A stretch of 64,000 nucleotides of DNA from Nocardioides sp. zg-1230 (GTDB lineage: Bacteria; Actinomycetota; Actinomycetes; Propionibacteriales; Nocardioidaceae): positions 992,001 through 1,056,000 of the forward strand of contig NZ_JABJQZ010000001.1 of assembly GCF_013155335.1 (NCBI RefSeq), read 5' to 3'. The number at the start of each line of letters is the position of its first letter. Position 1 is the stretch's first letter. Shown one piece after another: positions 15,528 through 24,800 of the stretch. A program made the position numbers and the translations under genes. Below the pieces are notes generated by a model, which was given only the letters and a program-made list of their open reading frames with translations, did not search any database and was not told the DNA's origin.

Positions 15528-17000
15528 ATGACCGGCTACCCCACCCGACTCGCCCCCAGCGGCACCGTCCCCGAGGGCACGACCGAGATCTGGACCGACA
15601 GCAAGCGCCACCTGTGGCTGATCGGCCTGGTGGTGCCGAGCCTGGCGTTCGTCGCCTTCGGCGGCTACGTCGCGACCGGCTGGGGCGTGTGGTTCTGGGT
15701 CGGACCGATCGTGATCCTCGGCATCGTCCCCGCGATCGACCTCGTCGCCGGGCTCGACCGCGCCAACCCGCCCGACGACGTGATCGAGGCGCTCGAGCAG
15801 GACCGCTACTACCGGTGGGTCACCTACCTCTTCCTGCCCATCCAGTACGCCGGCTTCCTGGGCGCGATGGCGATCGTCGGGGGCTGGGACGTCCTCGGCG
15901 TGCTGGCCGACCAGCCGCTGTCGACCCTCGACAAGGTCGGCCTGGCGGTCTCGATCGGCTGCATCGGCGGCATCGGCATCAACACCGCCCACGAGCTCGG
16001 CCACAAGAAGGAGGCCAATGAGCGCTGGCTCTCGAAGATCGCGCTCGCCCAGGTCTGCTATGGGCACTTCTACATCGAGCACAACCGGGGCCACCACGTC
16101 CGGGTCGCCACCCCCGAGGACCCGGCGAGCGCCCGGCTCGGCGAGAGCTTCTACGCGTTCTGGCCGCGCGCGGTCGGCGGGTCGCTGCGGTCCGCCTGGC
16201 GGTTGGAGAAGCGGCGTCTCGCGCGGCGGAAGCAGTCGCCGTGGCGCCTCGACAACGACGTGCTCAACGCGTGGCTGATGACGCTCGTGCTGTGGGCGGG
16301 GGTGCTGGTCGCCTTCGGCGTCGAGGTGCTGCCGTACCTCCTCGTGCAGGCGGTCGTCGGCTTCTCGCTGCTCGAGGTCGTCAACTACATGGAGCACTAC
16401 GGGATGCTGCGGCAGAAGGTCGGCGAGGGCGACCGCCGGCGCTACGAGCGGGTCCTGCCCAGCCACAGCTGGAACTCCAACAACATCGCGACCAACGTGC
16501 TGCTCTACCACCTGCAGCGCCACAGCGACCACCACGCCAACCCGACGCGGCGCTACCAGACGCTGCGCGACTTCGAGGAGAGCCCGGTGCTGCCCACCGG
16601 CTACGCCGGGATGATCGTGCTGGCCATCGTGCCCGCGGTGTGGCGGCGGGTGATGGACCAGCGGGTCGTGGACCACTTCGGCGGCGACGTGTCGCTGGCC
16701 AACATCAGCCCGCGCAAGCGGGAGCAGTACCTCGCCCGGTACGCCGCCGCGCCGCCGCTGGTCGGGCAGGGCGAGGAACGAGCCCGTGTCGAGACCCAGG
16801 CGAAGCAGCCGGAGGAGGTGCTCGCGGCCCGGTGCCCGGGCTGCGACTACGTCTACGAGGTCGCCGCCGGTGACGAGCACGAGGGCTTCGCCGCGGGAAC
16901 GGCCTGGGCGGACGTCCCGGACGACTGGTGCTGCCCCGACTGCGGGGTGCGCGACAAGGTCGACTTCGTGCCCTGCGCGCCCGAGCGCGCGGCGGGCTGA
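15528..17000 (+). CDS. alkB: Alkane 1-monooxygenase fused to rubredoxin
   Basis: This 490-residue membrane di-iron hydroxylase would oxidise medium- or long-chain n-alkanes to 1-alkanols. The AlkB histidine boxes are NTAHELGHK (about 151-159), EHNRGHH (about 184-190) and LQRHSDHH (about 328-335), plus NYMEHYG. After an arginine-rich linker comes a C-terminal rubredoxin (about 433-485) with CPGCDYVYE and CPDCGV, the two CxxC iron ligands, which would pass electrons directly to the di-iron site. Most AlkBs use a separate rubredoxin; such fusions occur in actinobacteria including Nocardioides and Dietzia. The ATG at 15528 follows GGAGGTCAGGAG. No reductase or downstream alcohol dehydrogenase gene is adjacent. 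Confidence 0.95.
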   Translation: MTGYPTRLAPSGTVPEGTTEIWTDSKRHLWLIGLVVPSLAFVAFGGYVATGWGVWFWVGPIVILGIVPAIDLVAGLDRANPPDDVIEALEQDRYYRWVTYLFLPIQYAGFLGAMAIVGGWDVLGVLADQPLSTLDKVGLAVSIGCIGGIGINTAHELGHKKEANERWLSKIALAQVCYGHFYIEHNRGHHVRVATPEDPASARLGESFYAFWPRAVGGSLRSAWRLEKRRLARRKQSPWRLDNDVLNAWLMTLVLWAGVLVAFGVEVLPYLLVQAVVGFSLLEVVNYMEHYGMLRQKVGEGDRRRYERVLPSHSWNSNNIATNVLLYHLQRHSDHHANPTRRYQTLRDFEESPVLPTGYAGMIVLAIVPAVWRRVMDQRVVDHFGGDVSLANISPRKREQYLARYAAAPPLVGQGEERARVETQAKQPEEVLAARCPGCDYVYEVAAGDEHEGFAAGTAWADVPDDWCCPDCGVRDKVDFVPCAPERAAG

Positions 17001-17005
17001 GCCCG
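16993..17005. terminator. Short hairpin over the alkB stop codon
   Basis: CGGGC-TGA-GCCCG places the alkB stop in the loop of a 5-bp stem, between the converging alkB and selB ends. Weak as a terminator. Confidence 0.35.
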
Positions 17006-17013
17006 AGGCGACC

Positions 17014-18789
17014 TCAGCGCACCACCTCGCGCCGGTCGTCGGCGAGGCGGCGGGTGAGACCGGCGCGGTCGAGCCGGTCGAGCAGCGGCAGCACCACCCG
17101 GCGTGAGGTGTCGAGGTCCTGCCGGGCCGCGCTGGTGGTGAACGGCTGGTCGAGCCGGGCGAGGCGGGCGGCGGCGTCCCGGTCGGCCCCGGGCAGCAGC
17201 ACCAGACCCGGCGCGATGCGCCACAGCAGTCCGGCGCGCTCGGCGGCACCGAGGGCGCGCTCGTCGAGGCCGAGCTCACGCAGCCGGTCGGCGGTGGGGG
17301 CGGCGAAGGGCGCGACCTCCAGCTCTCGGCGTACGACGTCGACGGCGGCGGCGACCTCTCGCGGCAGCCCCGACCCGGGCGCGCGCACCCGACCACCGAC
17401 GACCGTCAGCGGCGGGCGCACCAGCGGCAGCACGAGGTCCGTGCTGGGCAGGCGGAGCCGGTCGGCGAGGACGGCCAGCGGCACGTCGGGGTCGAGCGGA
17501 TGGGAGCGCGCGTGCTCCTCGACGAGGCGCGGCAGCCGGTCGGCGAGCGCCGCGGCGAGATCGCGGCTGACCAGCCACGGCCCGGCCTCGAGGTGGTCGC
17601 CGGGTGTGGCCGGCACGCCGATCCGACGCAACCGGTCGCGAGGGGCCAGGCCGCGCCGCGCGAGCTCGTCGGCAAGACGGGGGGTGCCGTCCGCGCCGGC
17701 GAGCGCGGCCGCCCGTCGAACGGCGGCCCCGCGCCGCCGCAGCCGCGGGGGGTCGGGATCGAGGACGTCGACCCGCCACAGCCGCCGGTCGCCCGGGTCG
17801 CGCAGCAGCATCCGGTCGCCCACCCGCAGCGGGAGGGCGCGCTCGAGGGTGAGCCGGGCGATGTCTTCGTGCGAGCCGAGCGGTCGGTGGCGCACGGCGA
17901 CGTCCGCGGCGCCGACGTGCAGCTGCGGCGCGAGTGGGGGAGTGCCGGTGCCGGCGCCCGACCCCGGCGTCAGGCGTACGTCGACCACCTCGGTGTGGTG
18001 CCAGGCGTCCGGGGTGGTCAGCGCCGTCCCGCGGCCGATCCCGTCGAGGTCGCCGGTGAGGTTGAGCGCCACCCGGGCGGTCCCCGCCACGGTGTCGGTG
18101 TCGCGACCGAGGGCCTGCAGCCCGCGGACCCGCACCAGCCGGTCGCCGTCGGTGAGGGTGTCGCCCACCCGGACCGTGCCCGCGGGCAGGGTCGCGGTGA
18201 CCACCGTGCCCGCACCCCGCACGCTGAACCGGCGGTCCACCCAGAGGCGTACGTCGGCGTCCGCGTCGGGCACCGGGAGCGCGCCGAGCATCGTGGCGAG
18301 CGCCGCCCGCAGGTCGTCGAGGCCGGCGCCAGTGCGGCCGCTGACGGCGACGACGGGTGCGCCGGCCAGGCTGGTGCGCGACACCTCGGCGGCCGCCCGC
18401 GCCATCGCGGGGCCGGGGTCGGCGAGGTCGCTGCGCGTGACCGCGACGACCCCGTGGCCGACGCCGAGGGCGTCGAGGGCGGCGAGGTGCTCGGCCGCCT
18501 GCGGCATCCACGGGTCGTCGGCCGCGACGACCAGCAGCGCCGCCGGCACGGGCCCGACGCCTGCGAGCATCGTGGTGAGGAAGCGCTCGTGGCCTGGCAC
18601 GTCGACGAACGCCACGTCGCCGCCACCGGGCCCGGCCAGGCCGGGCCAGGAGGCCCACGCGTAGCCCAGCTCGATCGTCAGCCCGCGTCGCCGCTCCTCC
18701 TCGAGCCGGTCGGGGTCGGTGCCGGTGAGCGCCCGCACCAGGGTGGACTTGCCGTGGTCGACGTGACCCGCGGTCGCGACGACGTGCAT
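17014..18789 (-). CDS. selB: Selenocysteine-specific translation elongation factor
   Basis: The 591-residue protein is an EF-Tu-like GTPase with GHVDHGKST at about 8-16, the G3 motif DVPGH at about 64-68 and TRSD near 122. Beta-barrel domains follow and the C-terminal half has winged-helix segments (TADRLRELGLDERALGAAERAG; LDTSRRVVLPLLDRLDRAGL). The GTPase part carries Sec-tRNA to the ribosome and the winged helices bind the SECIS hairpin in mRNA. Its start overlaps the selA stop by one base (TGATG), so the two are coupled. Its likely client is the formate dehydrogenase at 21873-25244. Confidence 0.95.
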   Translation of the reverse strand: MHVVATAGHVDHGKSTLVRALTGTDPDRLEEERRRGLTIELGYAWASWPGLAGPGGGDVAFVDVPGHERFLTTMLAGVGPVPAALLVVAADDPWMPQAAEHLAALDALGVGHGVVAVTRSDLADPGPAMARAAAEVSRTSLAGAPVVAVSGRTGAGLDDLRAALATMLGALPVPDADADVRLWVDRRFSVRGAGTVVTATLPAGTVRVGDTLTDGDRLVRVRGLQALGRDTDTVAGTARVALNLTGDLDGIGRGTALTTPDAWHHTEVVDVRLTPGSGAGTGTPPLAPQLHVGAADVAVRHRPLGSHEDIARLTLERALPLRVGDRMLLRDPGDRRLWRVDVLDPDPPRLRRRGAAVRRAAALAGADGTPRLADELARRGLAPRDRLRRIGVPATPGDHLEAGPWLVSRDLAAALADRLPRLVEEHARSHPLDPDVPLAVLADRLRLPSTDLVLPLVRPPLTVVGGRVRAPGSGLPREVAAAVDVVRRELEVAPFAAPTADRLRELGLDERALGAAERAGLLWRIAPGLVLLPGADRDAAARLARLDQPFTTSAARQDLDTSRRVVLPLLDRLDRAGLTRRLADDRREVVR

Positions 18790-20129
18790 CAGGCGCTGCC
18801 CGCCCCCGCCGCACGGCGTACGGCGTCTGCGAGCGCGGCGTCGTCGGCCGGGTCGAGCGCCAGGAGGTCGAGGAGCAGCCGCCCGCGCACGGTGCGGCCC
18901 AGGACCGGCGGCTCGCCGGCGCGCAGGGGCGCGGCGAGGCGCTCGGGCAGTGCGATCGCTGCACTGGGCATCTCGACGCCGGGCGCTCCGCCGCCACCGA
19001 CCGCGCCGGCGGAGTCGACGACCTCGGCCCCCAGTGACGTCACCACGTCGGCGGGCCACGTCCCGACGATGGCGCGTGCTCGCGCCGCGAGGTCCTCGAC
19101 GGAGCGAGCGAGCGCTGCCCGCACCGGCGGCACCGGTCCGACCAGCGTCGCTTCGAGGGCGGCGAGGGTGAGCTTGTCGACGCGCAGGGCACGCGCGAAG
19201 GGGTCGCGCCGCAGCCGCTCGACCAGCCCGGCCTCGCCGAGCAGCAAGCCCGCCTGCGGGCCGCCGAGCAGCTTGTCGCCGGAGGCGGTGACGAGGTCGG
19301 CGCCCGCGCGCAGGGCGGACGCGGCGTCGGGCTCGTGGGGCAGGCGGGCGTGGGGCTCGAGCAGGCCCGAGCCGATGTCGACCACGAGCGGGACCCGGCG
19401 TCCGGCGTGCTCGAGGCCGGCGAGGTCGCGGGCGGGCACCGAGGAGGTGAAGCCGGTGACGGCGAAGTTGGAGGGGTGGACCTTGAGCACGAACGCGGTC
19501 GAGTCGTCCAGCGCGGAGGCGTAGTCGGCGAGGTGCACCCGGTTGGTCGTGCCGACCTCCCGCAACCGGGCGCCGACCGACTCCATCAGCTCGGGGATGC
19601 GGAAGCCGTCGCCGATCTCGACGAGCTCGCCCCGCGCGATGACGACCGTGTCGCGTCCGTCGTCGCCGCGCGCGAGCACCCGGGTCACGAGGGCGAGCGC
19701 GGCCGCGCCGTTGTTGACCACGTGCACCCCGCCCGCGTCGGGCACGGCCGAGGCGAGCGCCTCGAGCGCGCCGCGGCCGCGTCGTCCGCGCTGCCCGGTG
19801 GCCAGGTCGAGCTCCACGTCGGTGGCGCCGGCTGCGACGCGCACGGCCTCGACGGCGGCGCCGGACAGGGGCGCGCGGCCGAGGTTGGTGTGGACCACCA
19901 CGCCGGTCGCGTTGAGGACCCGGCGCAGCGTCGTGGCCGACGCCGGCAGCGTGTCCACGGCCACGTCGACGACCTCCTCCGGGGCGACCTCGCCCGACCG
20001 GCACCGCTCCTGCGCCCGGACGACGGCCTGCTTGACCAGCGCCGGCCCGAGCCGGGTCGCGGCGGCCCGCAGCCGCTCGTCGGTCAGGACCTGGTCGGTG
20101 CGCGGGACGGCCCGTCTCGGATCCGGCAC
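18789..20129 (-). CDS. selA: L-seryl-tRNA(Sec) selenium transferase
   Basis: The 446-residue PLP enzyme converts Ser-tRNA(Sec) to Sec-tRNA(Sec) with selenophosphate. Visible hallmarks are GVVVHTNLGRAPLSG, VVDIGSGLL and the PLP-lysine motif TASGDKLLGGPQAGLLLG. Length is close to E. coli SelA (463). I chose the GTG at 20129, four bases after AGGAGG; the longer GTG start at 20147 lies only three bases from the end of tRNA-Sec and has no ribosome site. It is flanked by selC upstream and selB downstream on one strand. Confidence 0.95.
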   Translation of the reverse strand: MPDPRRAVPRTDQVLTDERLRAAATRLGPALVKQAVVRAQERCRSGEVAPEEVVDVAVDTLPASATTLRRVLNATGVVVHTNLGRAPLSGAAVEAVRVAAGATDVELDLATGQRGRRGRGALEALASAVPDAGGVHVVNNGAAALALVTRVLARGDDGRDTVVIARGELVEIGDGFRIPELMESVGARLREVGTTNRVHLADYASALDDSTAFVLKVHPSNFAVTGFTSSVPARDLAGLEHAGRRVPLVVDIGSGLLEPHARLPHEPDAASALRAGADLVTASGDKLLGGPQAGLLLGEAGLVERLRRDPFARALRVDKLTLAALEATLVGPVPPVRAALARSVEDLAARARAIVGTWPADVVTSLGAEVVDSAGAVGGGGAPGVEMPSAAIALPERLAAPLRAGEPPVLGRTVRGRLLLDLLALDPADDAALADAVRRAAGAGSA

Positions 20130-20150
20130 GCGCCCTCCTGCTCTCACGTC

Positions 20151-20245
20151 TGGCGGAGGCGGACGGGAATCGAACCCGCCCGACCCAGCTGCTGGGTCGC
20201 AACGGTTTTGAGGACCGCGTCCGTCACCAGACGAGAACCGCCTCC
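20151..20245 (-). tRNA. selC: tRNA-Sec (anticodon UCA)
   Basis: This 95-base tRNA has the bacterial Sec layout. An 8-bp acceptor stem GGAGGCGG/CCGCCTCC is followed by discriminator G and an encoded CCA (complement of 20151-20153). There is a long variable arm (GACCCAGC/GCTGGGTC) and a T arm with GGGTTCGATTCCC. The anticodon is TCA (complement of 20209-20211) in stem GCGGT/ACCGT. The loop reads CCTCAAA, so base 33 is C where U is nearly universal. The gene sits between the rhodanese and selA genes. Confidence 0.96.
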
Positions 20246-20252
20246 ACGAGCC

Positions 20253-20258
20253 ACCCTA
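20253..20258 (-). promoter_or_regulatory. selC: -10 box (TAGGGT) of selC
   Basis: TAGGGT lies seven bases before the mature 5' end of tRNA-Sec, so the primary transcript would start at or next to that end. The box includes the TAG stop codon of the rhodanese gene. Confidence 0.6.
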
Positions 20259-20681
20259 GTGCGTGGCGACACGCCGCTCCGTCGCGATCTCGCCCGCCTG
20301 CACCTCCGCGACGTACGCCGCCCACGCGACGAAGCCGCCGGCCAGGTCGGTCGCCCGGGTGAGGCCGAGCTGCTGCAGGGTGTGGGCCGCGAGGCTCGAG
20401 CTGTAGCCCTCGGTGCACACCAGCACGATCCGCCGGTCCGGGTCGCCGGCGACCGCGAGGCGCCACGGGCTGGTCGGGTCGAGGCGCCACTCGAGCACGT
20501 TGCGGTCGACGACGACCGCGCCCGGCACCTCGCCGTCACGGAGGCGCTGCTGCACCGGGCGCATGTCGACCACGAGCGCCCCGGCCGCGGTGACGGCCTC
20601 GAGCTCCGCGGGCTCGACCCGTTCGAGCCCGCGCCGGCACTCCTCGAGCAGGCGGGCGATGGCGGAGCCGTCGGGGTCCAT
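20256..20681 (-). CDS. Rhodanese-like sulfurtransferase
   Basis: The 141-residue single-domain protein has VVDMRPVQQR, PGAVVVDRNVLEWRLDP and the active-site loop VLVCTEGYSSSLAA with the catalytic cysteine, then LGLTRATDLAGGFVAW, all typical of rhodaneses. It lies immediately upstream of selC on the same strand, its stop ten bases before the tRNA. Rhodaneses can carry selenium as a perselenide, so a role in feeding SelD is plausible but inferred. The ATG at 20681 is six bases after TAGCGT, a leaderless promoter. Confidence 0.88.
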   Translation of the reverse strand: MDPDGSAIARLLEECRRGLERVEPAELEAVTAAGALVVDMRPVQQRLRDGEVPGAVVVDRNVLEWRLDPTSPWRLAVAGDPDRRIVLVCTEGYSSSLAAHTLQQLGLTRATDLAGGFVAWAAYVAEVQAGEIATERRVATH

Positions 20682-20687
20682 GACCTG

Positions 20688-20693
20688 ACGCTA
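20688..20693 (-). promoter_or_regulatory. -10 box (TAGCGT) of the rhodanese gene
   Basis: Six bases separate the box from the ATG at 20681; it would also drive selC-selA-selB read-through. Confidence 0.55.
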
Positions 20694-20754
20694 GGCGCGC
20701 ACCCGCGGTCCCCGCCACGAACAACGGGGTGAGGGGCGAGGTGCGGCGTCTGCC

Positions 20755-20760
20755 TAGATT
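20755..20760 (+). promoter_or_regulatory. selD: -10 box (TAGATT) of selD
   Basis: Six bases separate the box from the selD GTG, a leaderless arrangement. It lies about 60 bases from the divergent rhodanese box. Confidence 0.55.
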
Positions 20761-20766
20761 GGCCGG

Positions 20767-21789
20767 GTGACCCAGCACGCGAGCACGTCCGCCAGCGAGA
20801 TCCGCCTGACCCAGTACGCCGCCGGCGGTGGGTGCGCGTGCAAGGTCCCGCCCGGGGAGCTGGAGCGCGTGCTGAGTGGGCTCGGTCGGGGCCGGGCGTC
20901 CGGCGACCTGCTGGTCGGTCTCGACCACGGCGACGACGCGGCCGCCGTACGCATCGAGGACGGGCCCGACGGCACCGGTCGGGCCGTCATCGCCACGGCC
21001 GACTTCTTCACCCCGGTCGTCGACGACGCCTACACGTTCGGCCGCATCGCCGCGACCAACGCGATGTCCGACGTCTGGGCGATGGGCGGCACGCCGGTGG
21101 TCGCGGTCAACCTGCTCGGCTGGCCGCGCGACCGGATCCCCTTCGACGTGGCGGCGGAGGTGCTGCGCGGGGGTGACGACGCGTGCACCGAGGCGGGGGC
21201 CTTCCTCGCCGGCGGGCACAGCATCGACGACCCGGAGCCGAAGTACGGCCTGGCGGTCACCGGCATCGCCGACCCGGACGCGCTCCTGCGCAACGACGCC
21301 GCGCAGCCCGGGATGCCCCTGACCCTGACCAAGCCGCTCGGCCTCGGCGTGCTCAACAACCGGCACAAGGCGACCGGTGAGTGGTTCGAGGAGGCGGTCG
21401 CGGTGATGACCGCGCTCAACCGCGACGCCAGCCGCGCCGCCGTCGCCGCCGGCGTGCGCGCGGCGACCGACGTCACGGGGTTCGGCCTGCTCGGCCACCT
21501 CATGAAGATGATGCGCGCGAGCGGCACGACTGCGGTCGTCGACGCGGCCGCGGTGCCGTACGTCGATGGGGCGCGGCAGTCGCTGGCCGACGGGTTCGTG
21601 CCCGGTGGCAGCCGGCGCAACCTCGACTGGGTGCGCGCCCACCTCGCCTCCGACCTCGACGAGGACGAGCTCGTGCTGCTCGCCGACGCGCAGACCTCGG
21701 GCGGGTTGCTGGTGGTGGGCGAGCTGCCCGGACACCCGGTCGTCGGCGAGGTGGTCGCGGCCGGGGAGCACGCGCTCGTCGTCCGGTGA
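20767..21789 (+). CDS. selD: Selenide, water dikinase (selenophosphate synthetase)
   Basis: The 340-residue enzyme makes selenophosphate from selenide and ATP, the selenium donor for SelA. The N-terminus IRLTQYAAGGGCACKVPP is the family signature, with Cys23 in the catalytic position (Cys, not Sec) and Lys26. Further motifs are GLDHGDDAAAV, TADFFTPVVDD, AATNAMSDVWAMGG and ATDVTGFGLLGHLMKM. The GTG at 20767 is leaderless. It is divergent from the rhodanese/selCAB block and 83 bases before the formate dehydrogenase operon. Confidence 0.96.
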   Translation: MTQHASTSASEIRLTQYAAGGGCACKVPPGELERVLSGLGRGRASGDLLVGLDHGDDAAAVRIEDGPDGTGRAVIATADFFTPVVDDAYTFGRIAATNAMSDVWAMGGTPVVAVNLLGWPRDRIPFDVAAEVLRGGDDACTEAGAFLAGGHSIDDPEPKYGLAVTGIADPDALLRNDAAQPGMPLTLTKPLGLGVLNNRHKATGEWFEEAVAVMTALNRDASRAAVAAGVRAATDVTGFGLLGHLMKMMRASGTTAVVDAAAVPYVDGARQSLADGFVPGGSRRNLDWVRAHLASDLDEDELVLLADAQTSGGLLVVGELPGHPVVGEVVAAGEHALVVR

Positions 21790-21810
21790 CGCGCCCACCC
21801 CTCCGGTGGT

Positions 21811-21832
21811 GGACGGCCCCCGGTGACCGTCC
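21811..21832. repeat. Inverted repeat between selD and the formate dehydrogenase operon
   Basis: GGACGG (21811-21816) and CCGTCC (21827-21832) flank a 10-base spacer just before the TAGGGT box at 21834. It could end selD transcription or bind a regulator of the operon. Confidence 0.35.
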
Positions 21833-21833
21833 C

Positions 21834-21839
21834 TAGGGT
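21834..21839 (+). promoter_or_regulatory. -10 box (TAGGGT) of the formate dehydrogenase operon
   Basis: The box is 33 bases before the ATG at 21873, leaving a short leader that contains GGAAGG as ribosome site. Confidence 0.5.
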
Positions 21840-21872
21840 CGAGGTCCAGCCCACACTCGGAAGGTGACGTCC

Positions 21873-24800
21873 ATGGCGGAGTCGAGGTCTCTCCTCCCGT
21901 GGCCGGTGCTGCGACAGCTGACGAGCGGTGACCTCCTCGGCCGCGGCAGGGCCGTGCGCTCGCGGCGTACGGACGAGGTCGAGCCGCGCACCAGCACCGC
22001 CGATCGGGTCGCACGCAGCGTGTGTCCCTACTGCGCCGTCGGGTGCGGGCAGAAGATCTTCGTCAAGGACGAGAAGATCGTGCAGATCGAGGGCGACCCC
22101 GACAGCCCCGTCAACCGCGGCCGGCTGTGCCCCAAGGGCTCGGCCAGCAAGAACCTCGTGACCAGCGAGCTCCGTGAGACCACGGTCAAGTACCGCCGCC
22201 CCTACGCCACCGAGTGGGAGGAGCTCGACCTCACCACCGCGATGGACATGGTGGCCGACCGGGTCGTGAAGTCGCGGCGCGACGCGTGGCAGGAGCTCGA
22301 CGAGAAGGACCGTCGGGTGCGCCGCACGATGGGCATCGCGAGCCTCGGTGGCGCGACGCTCGACAACGAGGAGAACTACCTGATCAAGAAGCTCTTCACT
22401 GCGATGGGCGCCATCCAGATCGAGAACCAGGCACGTATTTGACACTCCGCCACCGTCCCCGGTCTGGGGACCAGCTTCGGACGCGGCGGCGCCACCGGCT
22501 TCACGGCTGACCTGGCCAACGCGGACTGCATCATCATCCAGGGCTCCAACATGGCCGAGGCCCACCCCGTGGGCTTCCAGTGGGTGGTGGAGGCGCAGAA
22601 GCGTGGCGCCAAGGTGATCCACGTCGACCCGCGGTTCACCCGCACCAGCGCGGTCGCGGACAAGCACGTCCCGATCCGCGTGGGCAGCGACATCGCCTTC
22701 CTCGGCGGGATCATCCGCTACGTCCTCGAGAACGGCCTCGACTTCCGCGACTACGTCGTGAACTACACCAACGCCGCGACCATCGTCAGCGACAAGTTCG
22801 AGGACACCGACGACCTCGACGGGCTCTTCAGCGGCTTCGATCCCGACAAGCGCACCTACGACCCCACCAGCTGGCAGTACGACGTCGAGGACGAGGAAGG
22901 CCAGCAGAGCGCGGCGCAGGCCGACGACTCCGAGGAGACCCAGGAGCAGCGCGACACCGCGGCCGGCCTGCAGCACGAGGCCCACGGCATGCAGGTCGAG
23001 GGCAAGCCGCGCCGCGACGAGACGCTCCAGCACCCCCGCTGCGTCTACCAGGTGCTCCGGCGCCACTTCGCCCGCTACACCCCCGAGGTGGTCGAGCAGA
23101 CCTGTGGCGTCAGCCAGGCCGACTTCCTCGAGGTCTGCCGGGCGTGGACGGAGAACTCCGGCCGCGAGCGCACGACCGCGCTGGTCTACAGCGTCGGCTG
23201 GACCCAGCACAGCGTCGGCGTGCAGTACATCCGCACCGGCGCGATCCTCCAGCTGCTGCTCGGCAACATGGGCCGGCCCGGCGGCGGCATCATGGCGCTC
23301 CGCGGCCACGCCAGCATCCAGGGCTCGACCGACATCCCGACCCTGTTCAACATCCTCCCGGGCTACCTGCCCATGCCCAACCCCGACCAGCACGCCACCC
23401 TCGGCGACTACGTCGACAGCGTCCGCAACCCCGGCAGCAAGGGCTTCTGGTCCAAGGCGGACGCCTACACGGTCAGCCTGCTCAAGGCCTACTGGGGCGA
23501 TGCCGCGACGCCCGACAACGACTTCTGCTTCGACTACCTGCCCAAGATCACCGGTGACCACGGCACCTACCGCACCGTGCTCGACATGATCGACGGCAAG
23601 GTCTCCGGCTACTTCCTGCTGGGCCAGAACCCCGCCGTCGGCTCGGCCCACGGCCGCGCGCAGCGCCTGGGCATGGCCAACCTCGACTGGCTCGTCGTGC
23701 GCGACCTCTTCGAGATCGAGAGCGCGTCGTTCTGGAAGGACGCCCCCGAGGTCGCCACCGGCGAGATCGTGCCGCAGGAGTGCCGTACCGAGGTGTTCCT
23801 CTTCCCCGCGGCCTCCTACGCCGAGAAGGAGGGCACCTTCACGCAGACCCAGCGGATGCTCCAGTGGCGCGAGAAGGCGGTGAACCCGCCGGGCGACTGC
23901 CGCTCCGAGCTGTGGTTCTTCTACCACCTCGGCCGGATGGTGCGCGAGCGCCTGGCCGACTCGACGGACGAGCGCGACCGGCCCCTGCTCGACCTGGCGT
24001 GGGACTACCCCGTGCACGACGAGGGCGTCCTCGGCACCGTCGGCGCGCAGGCCTGGGGCGAGCCCAGCGCCGAGGCGGTGCTGAAGGAGATCAACGGCTA
24101 CGAGGTCGCCACCGGGCGGCCGCTGTCGAGCTTCGTGGAGATGAAGGCCGACGGGTCGACCGCCGGCGGCTGCTGGATCTACACCGGCGTCTTCGCCGAC
24201 GGTGTCAACCAGGCCAACCGCCGCACGTCCCGCCACGACCAGTCCTTCGTCGCCCCCGAGTGGGGCTGGGCCTGGCCGCTGAACCGGCGCATCCTCTACA
24301 ACCGCGCGTCCGCCGACCCCGACGGCAGGCCGTGGAGCGAGCGCAAGGCGTACGTCTGGTGGGACGAGGCGCAGCAGCAGTGGGTCGGCGACGACGTGCC
24401 CGACTTCGAGAAGACCAAGTCGCCGTCCTACCGGGCGCCCGCGGGGTCCGAGGGCGTCGAGGCGATCGAGGGCATCGACCCGTTCATCATGCAGGGCGAC
24501 GGGAAGGGCGCGCTCTACGTGCCGCAGGGCCTGATCGACGGCCCCATGCCGACCCACTACGAGCCGGTCGAGTCGCCGTTCCGCAACCCGCTCTACGGCC
24601 AGCAGGCCAACCCGACGCGCAAGACGTACGACCGCAACGACAACCGGATGAACCCGGCGCCGCCGGAGGAGCACAGCGACGTGTTCCCCTTCGTCTTCAC
24701 CACCAGCCGGCTCACCGAGCACCACACGGCCGGCGGCATGAGCCGCTACCTCGAGCACCTCGCCGAGCTGCAGCCGGAGATGTTCGTCGAGGTGTCCCCG

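Noticed and set aside
17014..20202. One 1062-residue frame covering selA and selB
   Set aside because: The upstream part is out of frame with selA. SelB starts at the ATG at 18789 with its GTPase loop right after it.
22440..22442. Frameshift or nonsense mutation splitting the formate dehydrogenase gene
   Set aside because: The frame does not shift across the TGA, the position is the known Sec site, a SECIS hairpin follows, and all Sec genes are adjacent.
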